Source: Fibrobacteria bacterium
Lineage (GTDB): Bacteria; Fibrobacterota; Fibrobacteria; UBA5070
Direction: 5' to 3'
Length of the DNA stretch: 64,000 bases
Assembly (NCBI GenBank): GCA_020633825.1
Contig: JACKCV010000005.1
Location: 1 to 64,000, forward strand
The notes below the pieces were generated by a model. It was not told the origin of the DNA. It ran no database searches and saw only the letters and a list, made by a program, of their open reading frames with translations. A program made the position numbers and the translations under genes. Below, one piece after another: positions 35,251-43,747 of this stretch; positions within the stretch are counted from its first letter, which is position 1; each line of letters opens with the position of its first letter.

Positions 35251-36402
35251 ATGAAATTTCGGCTGGAGCATTGGAGTTACGACCATCCCGCCAACCCCTG
35301 GCTGGGAGGAGGGGGCGCCTACCGGGATTGGACCTTGCTCCAGGCCATGGGGTCGCAGTGGGAGACGAGGTACGTGGCCGCCGATTTCGAAGGTCGGTTG
35401 GAGCGCGGGGAAGCCTGGGCGGGGACCGAGTGGGTGGGAGGAGTTTCCTCTCCCGGGAAAGCCCGTTGGAACTGGGTGCGTGGGGCGGCTCGACGCTTGC
35501 GATCGCTCGAGGAGTCCGGGCGACTTCCCGACCTCCTGACCACTTCGACCTCCATTCTCGCGCCCATCCCGGGTTTGTTGCGCCATGCCGATCGCACGGT
35601 GTTCGTGATGCACCATCTGGTGGGATGGAACGCCTGGCGCAACGTGGGGCCGTTGGCTCCTCTCTGCGTGGCCTACGAGAAGGCGTTGATGCGACGCGGC
35701 CGACATTTCGTGGTGGTCAATCGGGTGGTGGAACAACGCATCCGCGCCCTCCAGCCCCGGGCACGCATCGAGCGCATTCCCAACGGGATCGACGCCTCGC
35801 TTTTGGGCACAACGCGCAGGCCGGAGGCCCAGCCTCTGGTGGTCTTCCTCGGACGGCTCGACCGGCAAATGAAGGGTCTCGACCGCCTTCTGGACAGCTT
35901 CGCCTCGTTGTTTTCCCGCCTCCCCGGGGTGCGACTGGAAATTGCCGGGCGCGGAAGCCGGGAAGACCTCGCCTGGCTGCGGGCGCGATGCGCAGAACAC
36001 CCGGCGCGCGAGGCCATCGGGTTGCGGACCGACATCTCGGAATCCGAGAAGGCCGAACTCCTTTCCCGGGCGTGGGTATTCTGCGCTCCGAGCCGCTTCG
36101 AGGGATGGTGCATCGCCGGCGTGGAGGCCCAGGCCTGCGGGGTTCCCGTGGTGGCCAGCACCGCCGATGGATTCCTCGATTCGGTCCGCGATCGCGAGAC
36201 CGGAATCCTGGTTCCCAACGACGAGCGCACCATCCGGACCGCCCTGACCGAGACTCTCGCCCGGTTGCTCGAAGACGATGGCGAACGTTCGAAAATGGGC
36301 GAATCGGCGCGGGAATGGGCGGGGAAACACACCTGGCCCGCCTTGGCGGCACAACAACAAGCCTTCCTGGAGAGCGTCCGGAGTTCCACGGATTTGCCAT
36401 GA
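35251..36402 (+). CDS. Glycosyltransferase family 4 protein
   Basis: 383 residues. GT-B fold with an Rossmann-like C-terminal half: VVFLGRLDRQMKGLDRLL, then FCAPSRFEGWCIAGVEAQACG with the EX7E-type Glu residues, and GVPVVASTADG. The N-terminus (LEHWSYDHPANPWLGGGGAYRD) is closely shared with the gene at 39034, so the two are paralogues. It probably adds a sugar to a surface glycan or lipid carrier. Confidence 0.88.
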   Translation: MKFRLEHWSYDHPANPWLGGGGAYRDWTLLQAMGSQWETRYVAADFEGRLERGEAWAGTEWVGGVSSPGKARWNWVRGAARRLRSLEESGRLPDLLTTSTSILAPIPGLLRHADRTVFVMHHLVGWNAWRNVGPLAPLCVAYEKALMRRGRHFVVVNRVVEQRIRALQPRARIERIPNGIDASLLGTTRRPEAQPLVVFLGRLDRQMKGLDRLLDSFASLFSRLPGVRLEIAGRGSREDLAWLRARCAEHPAREAIGLRTDISESEKAELLSRAWVFCAPSRFEGWCIAGVEAQACGVPVVASTADGFLDSVRDRETGILVPNDERTIRTALTETLARLLEDDGERSKMGESAREWAGKHTWPALAAQQQAFLESVRSSTDLP

Positions 36403-36505
36403 GGACCGGGAACGAAATCGCTTCCGATCCCACCGGCACCCCATGCCGGGCGGTTCCGTGCCCGCTGTTCCGGCCATTCCGGCCCCGGCTCGGAGGGGCC
36501 GTCTC

Positions 36506-37465
36506 GTGAAATCCCTTCGGAAGACCTGGATCCTCGGGATTCTGGCCTTGGCGGGGGCCTGCGACATGTTCGCAGGTGGGTCGAGCGAACAGGGGAACGC
36601 CGTGTCCGGGGGGTCGAGCGATCAGGGGAATGCCATCCAGGTGGCGGTCGTGGATCGAACCGGAAACCCCGTGGTCGCCGCACGCTTGGAAATCCTCCCC
36701 GAGGATTGGGCCTCCACGTCCGTCCCCGATTCCCTGGCCTCCCGCGCCTTCCTGAAAACCGATTCCCTGGGCCAGGCCTCGGTCCGGCTTCCGGAGGGGC
36801 GCTACACGCTCCAAGGAGCGGATGGAATCCTTCGAGGGTTCCGCAAGTTCGCCAGTACGCCGGAGGGGCAGGTGCTCCTGGTCCTGAATGCCGCCACCGA
36901 TATCGTCGGAACCCTCCAGGATCCCGGGGTCGACAGTCTCTTCGTTCCGGGCACGCGCCTCGCCGTGGCCCTCGGGGCCGATGGCTCCTTCCGCCTCGAT
37001 TCCATCGCGGCCACGGTTTCCGTCCTGGCGACCCGGGACGGACGCCACCTCCTCCTCGATTCCACGGGGAGCGGGTATGTGCGTCAGTTCCTGCGTGTGC
37101 TGCGGCTCGATCCGGGCGTCGCGGTCCCTCCCGACACCCTGATTCCCAAGTACTACTCCCGTGTGGTGGAGCCGCTTCCCCGGGTGACGTCGGCTCCCGC
37201 GGAGGTGCTCCAGAGCTTCGTACCGGATTCCGTCTGGGTGCAAGGCGACACCATCTGGATCTCCACCCTGGGCCGATCCTGCGACGAATTGCCTTCCGAC
37301 GGCATCGCCGGACGCCGCCACGCCGACACCCTCGACCTCTTCCGCGTGGCTTGTCCCTCGGAGGGAGGCGTGCCCTCCGAGCGCGTGATGCATTTCGAAT
37401 CCCGTCTGGGCGTCTGGACGGTCAACACGCTGCAGCCTTTCGGTTACACATGGGAGATGCCATGA
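36506..37465 (+). CDS. Secreted/lipoprotein with carboxypeptidase-regulatory-like N-terminal domain
   Basis: 319 residues. GTG 36506 starts a signal peptide (KSLRKTWILGILALAGAC) with an imperfect lipobox ending in Cys. Directly after it a short duplicated unit occurs (GGSSEQGNAVS, GGSSDQGNAIQ). Then comes a beta-sandwich like CarboxypepD_reg (VAVVDRTGNPVVAARLEILP, LGQASVRLPEGRYTLQG). The C-terminal half is unassigned. Its stop overlaps the next start (ATGA), so it works with the LamG-like protein. Confidence 0.72.
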   Translation: MKSLRKTWILGILALAGACDMFAGGSSEQGNAVSGGSSDQGNAIQVAVVDRTGNPVVAARLEILPEDWASTSVPDSLASRAFLKTDSLGQASVRLPEGRYTLQGADGILRGFRKFASTPEGQVLLVLNAATDIVGTLQDPGVDSLFVPGTRLAVALGADGSFRLDSIAATVSVLATRDGRHLLLDSTGSGYVRQFLRVLRLDPGVAVPPDTLIPKYYSRVVEPLPRVTSAPAEVLQSFVPDSVWVQGDTIWISTLGRSCDELPSDGIAGRRHADTLDLFRVACPSEGGVPSERVMHFESRLGVWTVNTLQPFGYTWEMP

Positions 37466-38892
37466 TCAGAACGATTCCCCTCTGCCTTGCAGCGCTTTCC
37501 ACGGCGGCCTCGGCCCAACAGGACGAGATCTGGTTCGATCTGGATGCTTCGCGACCACGGGAATCCTTGGTGATGTACCGGGGCCAGCCGACCACCCTCT
37601 CCATGGACCCTTCCGTGGTGGATTCGGGGACGCATCTGGTGTTCGCCGGGAGCGGCGGACTGGACCTCGCATCCTACACGCCCCCGGAAGGCCGATGGTC
37701 CACCTCCGCCTACCTGCGCCTCGACCAGTACGGGATCGAATCGAGCTGGTACATCGCCGATTTCCTGGCGACCGCGACGTGGCCCGACGGCGCCGCCCAG
37801 CCGACCATCCAGGGATTCCAGTTCCGAACCGGTGGATCGGGCCAATACCCCTTGCTCCCCCGCAATCCCGGAATCACCGATGCCGAATGGGTGATGGTCC
37901 TCGACGCCTTCGACCACGCCCGGCAGGCCAAGGCCTCCGCTTGTCTGCTCGGACTTTCCCAGGGAACCACCGACAGTGTCGTGACCTGGGTCCAATCGAA
38001 TTCCGATCGCTGCGTTCCCCGGGGCCAATGGGTCCATGTGGCGGCGGGATGGTACGAAGGTCGGCAGCGGCTGTATCTCGACGGGATCGAGGTCACCGAC
38101 ACCCTGCGTCAGCTCGGGAAGGGGTACACCCCCCGCGAGTTGTCCGGATATCCCCTGTCGGTCGGGAAGCGGGCGCCGAAACCACCCAACCAGAGCCAAT
38201 TCTTCCGGGGCGCGATCCAGAAGCTCCAGATTCGACTCGGAGATCTGGACCCGGCCAAGGCGCTGGAGGTGTACCAGCAGGAGCGCAAGCCCGTGGCAGG
38301 ATCCTGCAAGGCCGTTCCCACCATCCTGCGGCCCTCCGTCCTGGATGTCGCCTCCAGCGACGACCTGGTGGTCCTTCGGTTGGATCCCGGACCGTCCTGC
38401 GTGCCGGGGCTGGAACCCGATCGGCAGTTGGGCGAGGGAGACTCCCTGGACGTGATGGCGCTTTCCGAGGATGGAAGTTCGGTGCTCGGTTTGGTGCGCG
38501 TGGGAACCCTCTCCTTTCCCCTGTCCGATCTGGGATTGGCCCCCGACCAGATCCAGGTGGTCCGCCTGAAGGCACGGTTGGTCCGCAAGGCTCCCGTCGT
38601 CGCGGGTCGCGTGGCCGCCCACGAGGACGAATGGGCGATGATCCGTCCGTTCATCCTGGTCGGGCGCAGCGTTTCCGTGGACCGCGCGGGTTCCGGCAAG
38701 AACTTCCAGCTGCTGGGGAGGGATGGGTTGTCGGCTCCCGGTTCGGAGCAGGTGTGGGCGGTTTCCGCACAAGGGGGACGCGTTCTCCTGCCCATCCGGG
38801 AGGTCGGATCGACTTGGGACCTGTCGAAATTGGGCAGAGGAATCTGGATGGTCACCGATGGACGCCGTTCCATCCGGATCTGCCGACTCTGA
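37462..38892 (+). CDS. Secreted LamG/concanavalin A-like lectin domain protein
   Basis: 476 residues with a signal peptide (RTIPLCLAALSTAASA). The LamG-type jelly roll spans about 30-255: RWSTSAYLRLDQYG, GQWVHVAAGWYEGRQRLYLDG and FFRGAIQKLQIRLGDLDPAKA. This is the usual LamG_3 pattern, with the VxLYxDG-like strand. The C-terminal ~200 residues are beta-rich and end in ICRL; they may be an anchoring or export part. It probably binds carbohydrate at the cell surface. Confidence 0.75.
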   Translation: MIRTIPLCLAALSTAASAQQDEIWFDLDASRPRESLVMYRGQPTTLSMDPSVVDSGTHLVFAGSGGLDLASYTPPEGRWSTSAYLRLDQYGIESSWYIADFLATATWPDGAAQPTIQGFQFRTGGSGQYPLLPRNPGITDAEWVMVLDAFDHARQAKASACLLGLSQGTTDSVVTWVQSNSDRCVPRGQWVHVAAGWYEGRQRLYLDGIEVTDTLRQLGKGYTPRELSGYPLSVGKRAPKPPNQSQFFRGAIQKLQIRLGDLDPAKALEVYQQERKPVAGSCKAVPTILRPSVLDVASSDDLVVLRLDPGPSCVPGLEPDRQLGEGDSLDVMALSEDGSSVLGLVRVGTLSFPLSDLGLAPDQIQVVRLKARLVRKAPVVAGRVAAHEDEWAMIRPFILVGRSVSVDRAGSGKNFQLLGRDGLSAPGSEQVWAVSAQGGRVLLPIREVGSTWDLSKLGRGIWMVTDGRRSIRICRL

Positions 38893-39033
38893 TCCCAACC
38901 GCGGGTGGGTACCTTTGTGCCCTTGACCCCTCCTGACCCATCCCAGAAATCCTTCGGGACCCCAGTTCCCGACGAACTCCGGCACCCTGCCGACCTGCGG
39001 GGCGCCCCGGAACGCGACGACCGGAGCTCCGAC

Positions 39034-40173
39034 GTGGATGCGTCGCACCGGATCGTCCACTGGAGCTACGACAGCCCTTGGAACCCGCAGTTCGGGGGTG
39101 GAGGAGCGCAACGGGACTGGGAGATCCTGCGTCGCCTGGGACCGCGATGGGAGGTCGCCTACCGAGTGGGAGGATTTCCGGGCGCGATGCCCCCTGTGGA
39201 TCGCGGAGGCATCGAGGTCGAATTCCTCGGCAAAGGCGAAGGCCGGTGGGGTGGACGATTGGCCTACGCCCGTGCGGCCCAGCTCCGTGCGCGCAGATCC
39301 CCTCCGCCGGACGGGATCTGGTCCATCTCGCCATCCGTCTTCGCGCCCGTTCCGGCCTACCTCCGTTTTCCGGATCGCACGGCCGTCTCCCTCTTCCATC
39401 TCGTCGGCTGGAAGGCGTGGTCCAAGTACGGGCCCGCGGGACTGCTCGCCATCTGGCACGAACGGCAGATCCTGGGTCGGATGAGGCATTTCCTGTGCAT
39501 CAATCGCACCACCGCCGACGCCGTCCGCGCGGCGCGACCCGAGGCCCGCATCGAGGTGGTTCCCACCGGATTCACCCCGTTGCTGGAGGTGCCGTCCGAG
39601 GGCCCGGGCGAGACCATCCTCTTCTTCGGGAGGATGGACGTGTACATGAAAGGGCTCGATCGCCTGCTCGAGGCCTTCGCCCTCCTGGCTTCGAGGCGAC
39701 CGCAGACGAACCTGGTGATGGCCGGCCGCGCCGATCGCACGGTCCTGGAGCGCATGGAGGCCCTGGTTTCGCCCCATCCCTTCCGCGACCGGATCCGACT
39801 CGAGCCCAACCCCGACGATGCGAGGAAGGCGAGCCTGTTCCGATCGGCCTCCGTGTTCTGCTCCCCCAGCCGCTTCGAGGGCTGGTGCATCGCCGCCGTC
39901 GAGGCCCAATCGTGCGGACTTCCCGTGGTGGCCAGCACCGCCGACGGCTTCCTCGATTCCGTGGACGACGGGGTTTCGGGACTTCTGATCCCCAACGACG
40001 ACGCGCTGCCCGGAGCGACCGCGACCGCGCTGGAATCCATCCTGGCGAATCCCGACCTCGCCCGCCGACTGGGCGAGGGAGGTCGGGCGAAAGCCGCGGG
40101 TTTGACCTGGGAGTCGGTGGCATCGCGCCACGCGCAGGTGTTCCGGAGCATCCTGGACGGGGCGCCGACTTGA
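39034..40173 (+). CDS. Glycosyltransferase family 4 protein (paralogue of 35251)
   Basis: 379 residues from GTG 39034. That start has GGAG upstream and aligns the N-terminus (IVHWSYDSPWNPQFGGGGAQRD) with the paralogue at 35251. A longer frame from GTG 38905 adds 43 unconvincing residues. GT-B motifs are ILFFGRMDVYMKGLDRLLEA and FCSPSRFEGWCIAAVEAQSCGLPVV. Downstream it overlaps the next gene by TTGA. Confidence 0.85.
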   Translation: MDASHRIVHWSYDSPWNPQFGGGGAQRDWEILRRLGPRWEVAYRVGGFPGAMPPVDRGGIEVEFLGKGEGRWGGRLAYARAAQLRARRSPPPDGIWSISPSVFAPVPAYLRFPDRTAVSLFHLVGWKAWSKYGPAGLLAIWHERQILGRMRHFLCINRTTADAVRAARPEARIEVVPTGFTPLLEVPSEGPGETILFFGRMDVYMKGLDRLLEAFALLASRRPQTNLVMAGRADRTVLERMEALVSPHPFRDRIRLEPNPDDARKASLFRSASVFCSPSRFEGWCIAAVEAQSCGLPVVASTADGFLDSVDDGVSGLLIPNDDALPGATATALESILANPDLARRLGEGGRAKAAGLTWESVASRHAQVFRSILDGAPT

Positions 40174-41243
40174 TCCGCATCCTCGACAGCGCGTCTCCCC
40201 ATTCGGGGGTGGGCAAGTACGTGGGCGAACTGTTCCGGATCCCCTCCCTCTCCGGGAAGGTGGAGCACGTGCGACTCGACCGAGCGCGCGGTGCCGTCGT
40301 TTCCCGTCCCGACTACGACCAGGGTCCGGAACGGATCCTCGCGCGTCTTCCCCGTCTCCTCCCTCCGGCCTACTGGGCGGCCCTGGCCTCCGGGAGGTTC
40401 TCCTCGCCGGGGATCGTGCACGCCACCCACCAGAATCTGCCCTTGGCACGGGGCCGTTTCCGCATCGTCACCGTCCACGATCTCTTCTACGCGACCCACC
40501 CCCGCGACGTCCAGGACCGGATCCTGTCGCGGACCCTCTATCCCTTCCTTCCCCGCTACGATCTCTTCCTGTGCGATTCGGCCGACGCGGCCGATGCCCT
40601 GCGGCGCGTGGTCGGAATCCCGTCCGACCGGATCCGGGTGGTCCCCCTGGTGGTCCGGATCCCCGAGTCCGTCGATCCCTCCCGGCTTCCCGAGCCGCTG
40701 CAGGGGCGTCGGTTCGTCCTCCACGTCTCCAGCGAAGAGCCTCGGAAGAATTTCGACACCCTGTTGCGGGCCTTCGCGGCCATTTCCGACCAGCCGAGGT
40801 TCCGCGACCTCCTGCTGGTGAAGGTGGGAAGGGCGGCGAAGGCGTCGGCGCGGGAAGGCCATCTGGCCCTGGCCCGGGAGCTGGGGATCGAAGACCGCCT
40901 CCGGATCCTGGAAGGGGTTTCCGACGAGGCGCTCGAATCCTTGTACGGGGCCGCGCAGGTGATGGCGATGCCTTCCTCCTCCGAGGGGTTCGGATACCCG
41001 CTCGCGGAAGCCCTGGCGGTGGGTTGCCCGGCGATCGCGGGGGATTGCCCCGCCTTGCGGGAGATCGGCGGGGAGGTCGTGGCCTACCGGGACCCTCGGA
41101 ATGCGCGATCCTGGGCCGAGGCGTTGGAAGAGGCGCTCGACCGGGGCGACGCCTCCGGAGGAGAGGAGCGTGTGGCACGGGCCAGGCTGTTCTCCCGCGA
41201 AGTCTTCGCCCGGCGGATGGAGGAGGTCTACTCGCTTGTTTAA
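40170..41243 (+). CDS. Glycosyltransferase family 4 protein
   Basis: 357 residues from TTG 40170, which overlaps the stop of the previous gene. The C-terminal GT-B domain has FVLHVSSEEPRKNFDTLLRA, then MAMPSSSEGFGYPLAEALAVGCPAIAGD, giving the EX7E motif. This resembles mannosyl- or rhamnosyltransferases of the WbaZ type; the acceptor is unknown. It is convergent with, and overlaps by 4 nt, the membrane protein gene on the other strand. Confidence 0.85.
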   Translation: MIRILDSASPHSGVGKYVGELFRIPSLSGKVEHVRLDRARGAVVSRPDYDQGPERILARLPRLLPPAYWAALASGRFSSPGIVHATHQNLPLARGRFRIVTVHDLFYATHPRDVQDRILSRTLYPFLPRYDLFLCDSADAADALRRVVGIPSDRIRVVPLVVRIPESVDPSRLPEPLQGRRFVLHVSSEEPRKNFDTLLRAFAAISDQPRFRDLLLVKVGRAAKASAREGHLALARELGIEDRLRILEGVSDEALESLYGAAQVMAMPSSSEGFGYPLAEALAVGCPAIAGDCPALREIGGEVVAYRDPRNARSWAEALEEALDRGDASGGEERVARARLFSREVFARRMEEVYSLV

Positions 41244-42208
41244 GCCTCGCCCTCCGCGGCGGAGGGAGGAGTCGTCCTCCGACGGAGCATCAGCCAGGAA
41301 ACCAGGCCGATCAGGGCGAGAATGGCCGTGACCAGGTAACCGGCCAGGTTCGCAGCCAGGCATTGCGGCTGGGAGACCCCTGCCAGCCCGTGGAACAAGG
41401 CCAGGGTGATCCCTTCGCGAACCCCGATTCCTCCGAGGCTGATGGGGGCGAGTGTCCCCATTTGGACGATGGGGAGCAGAGCCAGGACGGCGACGAGGGA
41501 GACATCGCTTCCGATGGCCAGGAACAAGCACCATCCAGCCAGGAGGTTCGCCAATTGGAGGAGGATGCTCAGGAGCAGTGCTTGCAGGACCATCTTGGGA
41601 CGCGACATGGCCTCGTCGGCGACCTGCAGGGCGGAATGCAATCGACGCTCCCACTTCCCGGGGGAATCGGAAATCTTGATGCGCGGACGGATCGTGCGGA
41701 GAACCCACACGCCTCCGACTCCCAGGAGGATGAACGCGACCAGCAGCAGGAGCATCTTGTCGAGGGAGAGGATGGACCGCACCTGGGGCCACAGCAGGAA
41801 CCCCGAGAAGCACATCCCCAGGGTCGCCACCAGCCCGAGGTATCGACCGAGAGCCGTGGTCACGACGGCCTTGCCGAGCAGGTTCTCCTGACGACCCATG
41901 AGCAGGGATTTCACGACATCGCCGGAGGCCGAGGAGGGAAGCAGGAAGCTCGCGGCACCGCCGACGAGATTCCAAAGGAAGAGTCTCCAGGTGGATGGGC
42001 CGTGGCCTCCGAGAAGGAGCTTCCAGCGGATGGCCTGGATGTGGAGGGCCAGGAGGTTCCCCGCCAGGGAAAGTGCAAGCAGAGGAACGGATGCTCCGGA
42101 AAGCAGGGCCACGGCATCGGTGAATTTGACATTCGCCAGGACGAGCCAAGCCAATGCCGCCGCGAACAGGAATCGGGAAACGTGGATCAATTTGTTGGAC
42201 TTGGCCAT
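41240..42208 (-). CDS. YbhN/AglD-like (LPG synthase TM-type) membrane protein
   Basis: 322 residues with about 8 hydrophobic segments. Typical UPF0104 / PF03706 features are present: LALHIQAIRWKLLLGGHG, FLLPSSASGDVVKSLLMGRQ and LAPISLGGIGVREGITLALF. Members are thought to move or modify lipid-linked sugars or transfer groups to lipids. The start at 42208 (AKSNKLIHVSRFLF) fits the family; a start at 42247 adds 13 residues. It lies opposite the methyltransferase gene. Confidence 0.85.
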   Translation of the reverse strand: MAKSNKLIHVSRFLFAAALAWLVLANVKFTDAVALLSGASVPLLALSLAGNLLALHIQAIRWKLLLGGHGPSTWRLFLWNLVGGAASFLLPSSASGDVVKSLLMGRQENLLGKAVVTTALGRYLGLVATLGMCFSGFLLWPQVRSILSLDKMLLLLVAFILLGVGGVWVLRTIRPRIKISDSPGKWERRLHSALQVADEAMSRPKMVLQALLLSILLQLANLLAGWCLFLAIGSDVSLVAVLALLPIVQMGTLAPISLGGIGVREGITLALFHGLAGVSQPQCLAANLAGYLVTAILALIGLVSWLMLRRRTTPPSAAEGEA

Positions 42209-42266
42209 GGGCAGACTGGAAAAGGAAGGAAGACCAGGACGTGCCATCTACTACAATTGTGGATCG

Positions 42267-43151
42267 ATGGAGATTGCCTGCGAAAAACTCGATGGATGCC
42301 CCGCCTGCGGCGGCGGCGAGATCCAGGTGCTGGACGAGCCGGCCTGCCTTTGGAAATGCCTCCGATGCGACCTCGTCTTCGACAATCCTCGTCCCGATGC
42401 GCCGTCCATCGACGCATTCTACGCCCGTCAGGGGCAGTACGATGGTTGGCTCTCGAACCTCGAGGCGCGTCAGGTGCTCTGGTTGCGGCGTTGGTCCCTG
42501 ATTCGCCCCTTCCTTCCTCGAACCGGGGCCATCCTCGACGTCGGCGCGGGAATCGGCCAATTCCTGTCCCTGGCGGGGGAGGGGTGGACCACGTCCGGAA
42601 CGGAACTCTCGCCCGTCGCACGCACCATCGCCAAGGAGCGGTGGGGCATCGAGTTGCTCGGCGGGCATCTCGAAGGGCTGGGGCTGCCTTCCGAGAGCTT
42701 CGATGTCGTCTCGATGTTCCACGTCCTGGAGCATGTCCCCCGGCCCGGGGAAACCCTCGCCGAGATCCGCCGGATCCTGAAGCCCGGTGGGGTCGTGGTC
42801 CTGGCCGTGCCCGATGAATGGGGGGCGGCCACGGCACGGATTTCCCGGGTGGCTCGACTTCTGGGTGTGACGTTCGCGGGACGCGGTCAGGCTGGCATTC
42901 GGACCATCCACACCCGGCAGGATCTCCAGGAGCTGCATCTCTCGAGGTTCCGACCGGATTCCCTCGCTCGATTGGTGGAATTCGGAGGCTTCACCCTGGA
43001 AACGGTGCAGCCGGACCCCCATCAACCTCCGGGGGGATGGGATGGAATGGTCATGGGAGCGTCCTATCAGGTTTCACGCGCCCTGATGAGGATTCGAGGA
43101 AGTTGGAATGTCCATCCCGCCATCATGGCAATCGCCCGGAGACCTGTTTGA
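42267..43151 (+). CDS. Class I SAM methyltransferase with N-terminal zinc-finger-like segment
   Basis: 294 residues. A CPACGG...CLRC segment (about residues 10-35) forms a small zinc-binding unit. The methyltransferase starts with ILDVGAGIGQFL (SAM site) and has FDVVSMFHVLEHVPRPGETL, then ILKPGGVVVLAVP. This layout (Methyltransf_23) is common in glycan clusters, where sugars are methylated. Its stop overlaps the next TTG start. Confidence 0.88.
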   Translation: MEIACEKLDGCPACGGGEIQVLDEPACLWKCLRCDLVFDNPRPDAPSIDAFYARQGQYDGWLSNLEARQVLWLRRWSLIRPFLPRTGAILDVGAGIGQFLSLAGEGWTTSGTELSPVARTIAKERWGIELLGGHLEGLGLPSESFDVVSMFHVLEHVPRPGETLAEIRRILKPGGVVVLAVPDEWGAATARISRVARLLGVTFAGRGQAGIRTIHTRQDLQELHLSRFRPDSLARLVEFGGFTLETVQPDPHQPPGGWDGMVMGASYQVSRALMRIRGSWNVHPAIMAIARRPV

Positions 43152-43747
43152 GGCCGAAATCTCTCCCCGTTCACCTCTTCGACGGCGAACATCGAATCAT
43201 CGACATCGGCTGCGGATCGAGGAAATATCCCGGAAGCCTGGGGATAGACGTCGTACCCGGCCCGGGTGTCGATCTGGTCGCCGACCTCGGGGCGGAAGTC
43301 TGGCCGCTGGATCCGGAGTCCGTGGATCTGGTCATCGCCACTCATGTCCTGGAACACCTCGACCTGATCTCGACCATGACACGAATCCACGAATGCCTGA
43401 AACCCGGGGGATACGCCTGGATTCGCGTCCCCCATTGGAGTGCCAGGGACTTCTGGAAGGATCCCACCCATCGTCGGCCTTTCCATACCGGAACCTTCGA
43501 CTATTGGCAGCCTGGATACTCCCCGGACTACGGGTTCGACCGCAAGTACGAGATCGTCCACAAGGCACTGCATCTCTACGGGTATCTCGAGGTCCATTCC
43601 TTCCGGTCGACGACGCGCTGGATCGCGGAGCCGCTCCGAAGGCTCATCGATGCCGCGGCCAATTCCAGCCACTTTCTTTGCGAGCGATTCTGGGCCCCGG
43701 CTGTCGGCGGGTTCTGTGAAGTCGAATTCGTCCTGAGGAAACCATGA
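43148..43747 (+). CDS. Class I SAM methyltransferase (Methyltransf_11-like)
   Basis: 199 residues. Motif I is IIDIGCGSRKYPGSLGID and motif II IATHVLEHLDLIS, then LKPGGYAWIRVPHWS. The start is TTG 43148, overlapping the stop of the previous methyltransferase (TTGA); no ATG lies before motif I. It overlaps the YfhO-like gene by ATGA, so all three genes are translated together. Confidence 0.82.
   Translation: MRPKSLPVHLFDGEHRIIDIGCGSRKYPGSLGIDVVPGPGVDLVADLGAEVWPLDPESVDLVIATHVLEHLDLISTMTRIHECLKPGGYAWIRVPHWSARDFWKDPTHRRPFHTGTFDYWQPGYSPDYGFDRKYEIVHKALHLYGYLEVHSFRSTTRWIAEPLRRLIDAAANSSHFLCERFWAPAVGGFCEVEFVLRKP

Noticed and set aside
38905..39033. N-terminal extension of the second GT4 glycosyltransferase
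   Set aside because: The extra 43 residues are not protein-like and do not align with the paralogue; GTG 39034 has a ribosome site.
39357..43025. 1200-codon leftward frame across the glycosyltransferase region
   Set aside because: It covers four genes with clear motifs on other frames and has no domain of its own.
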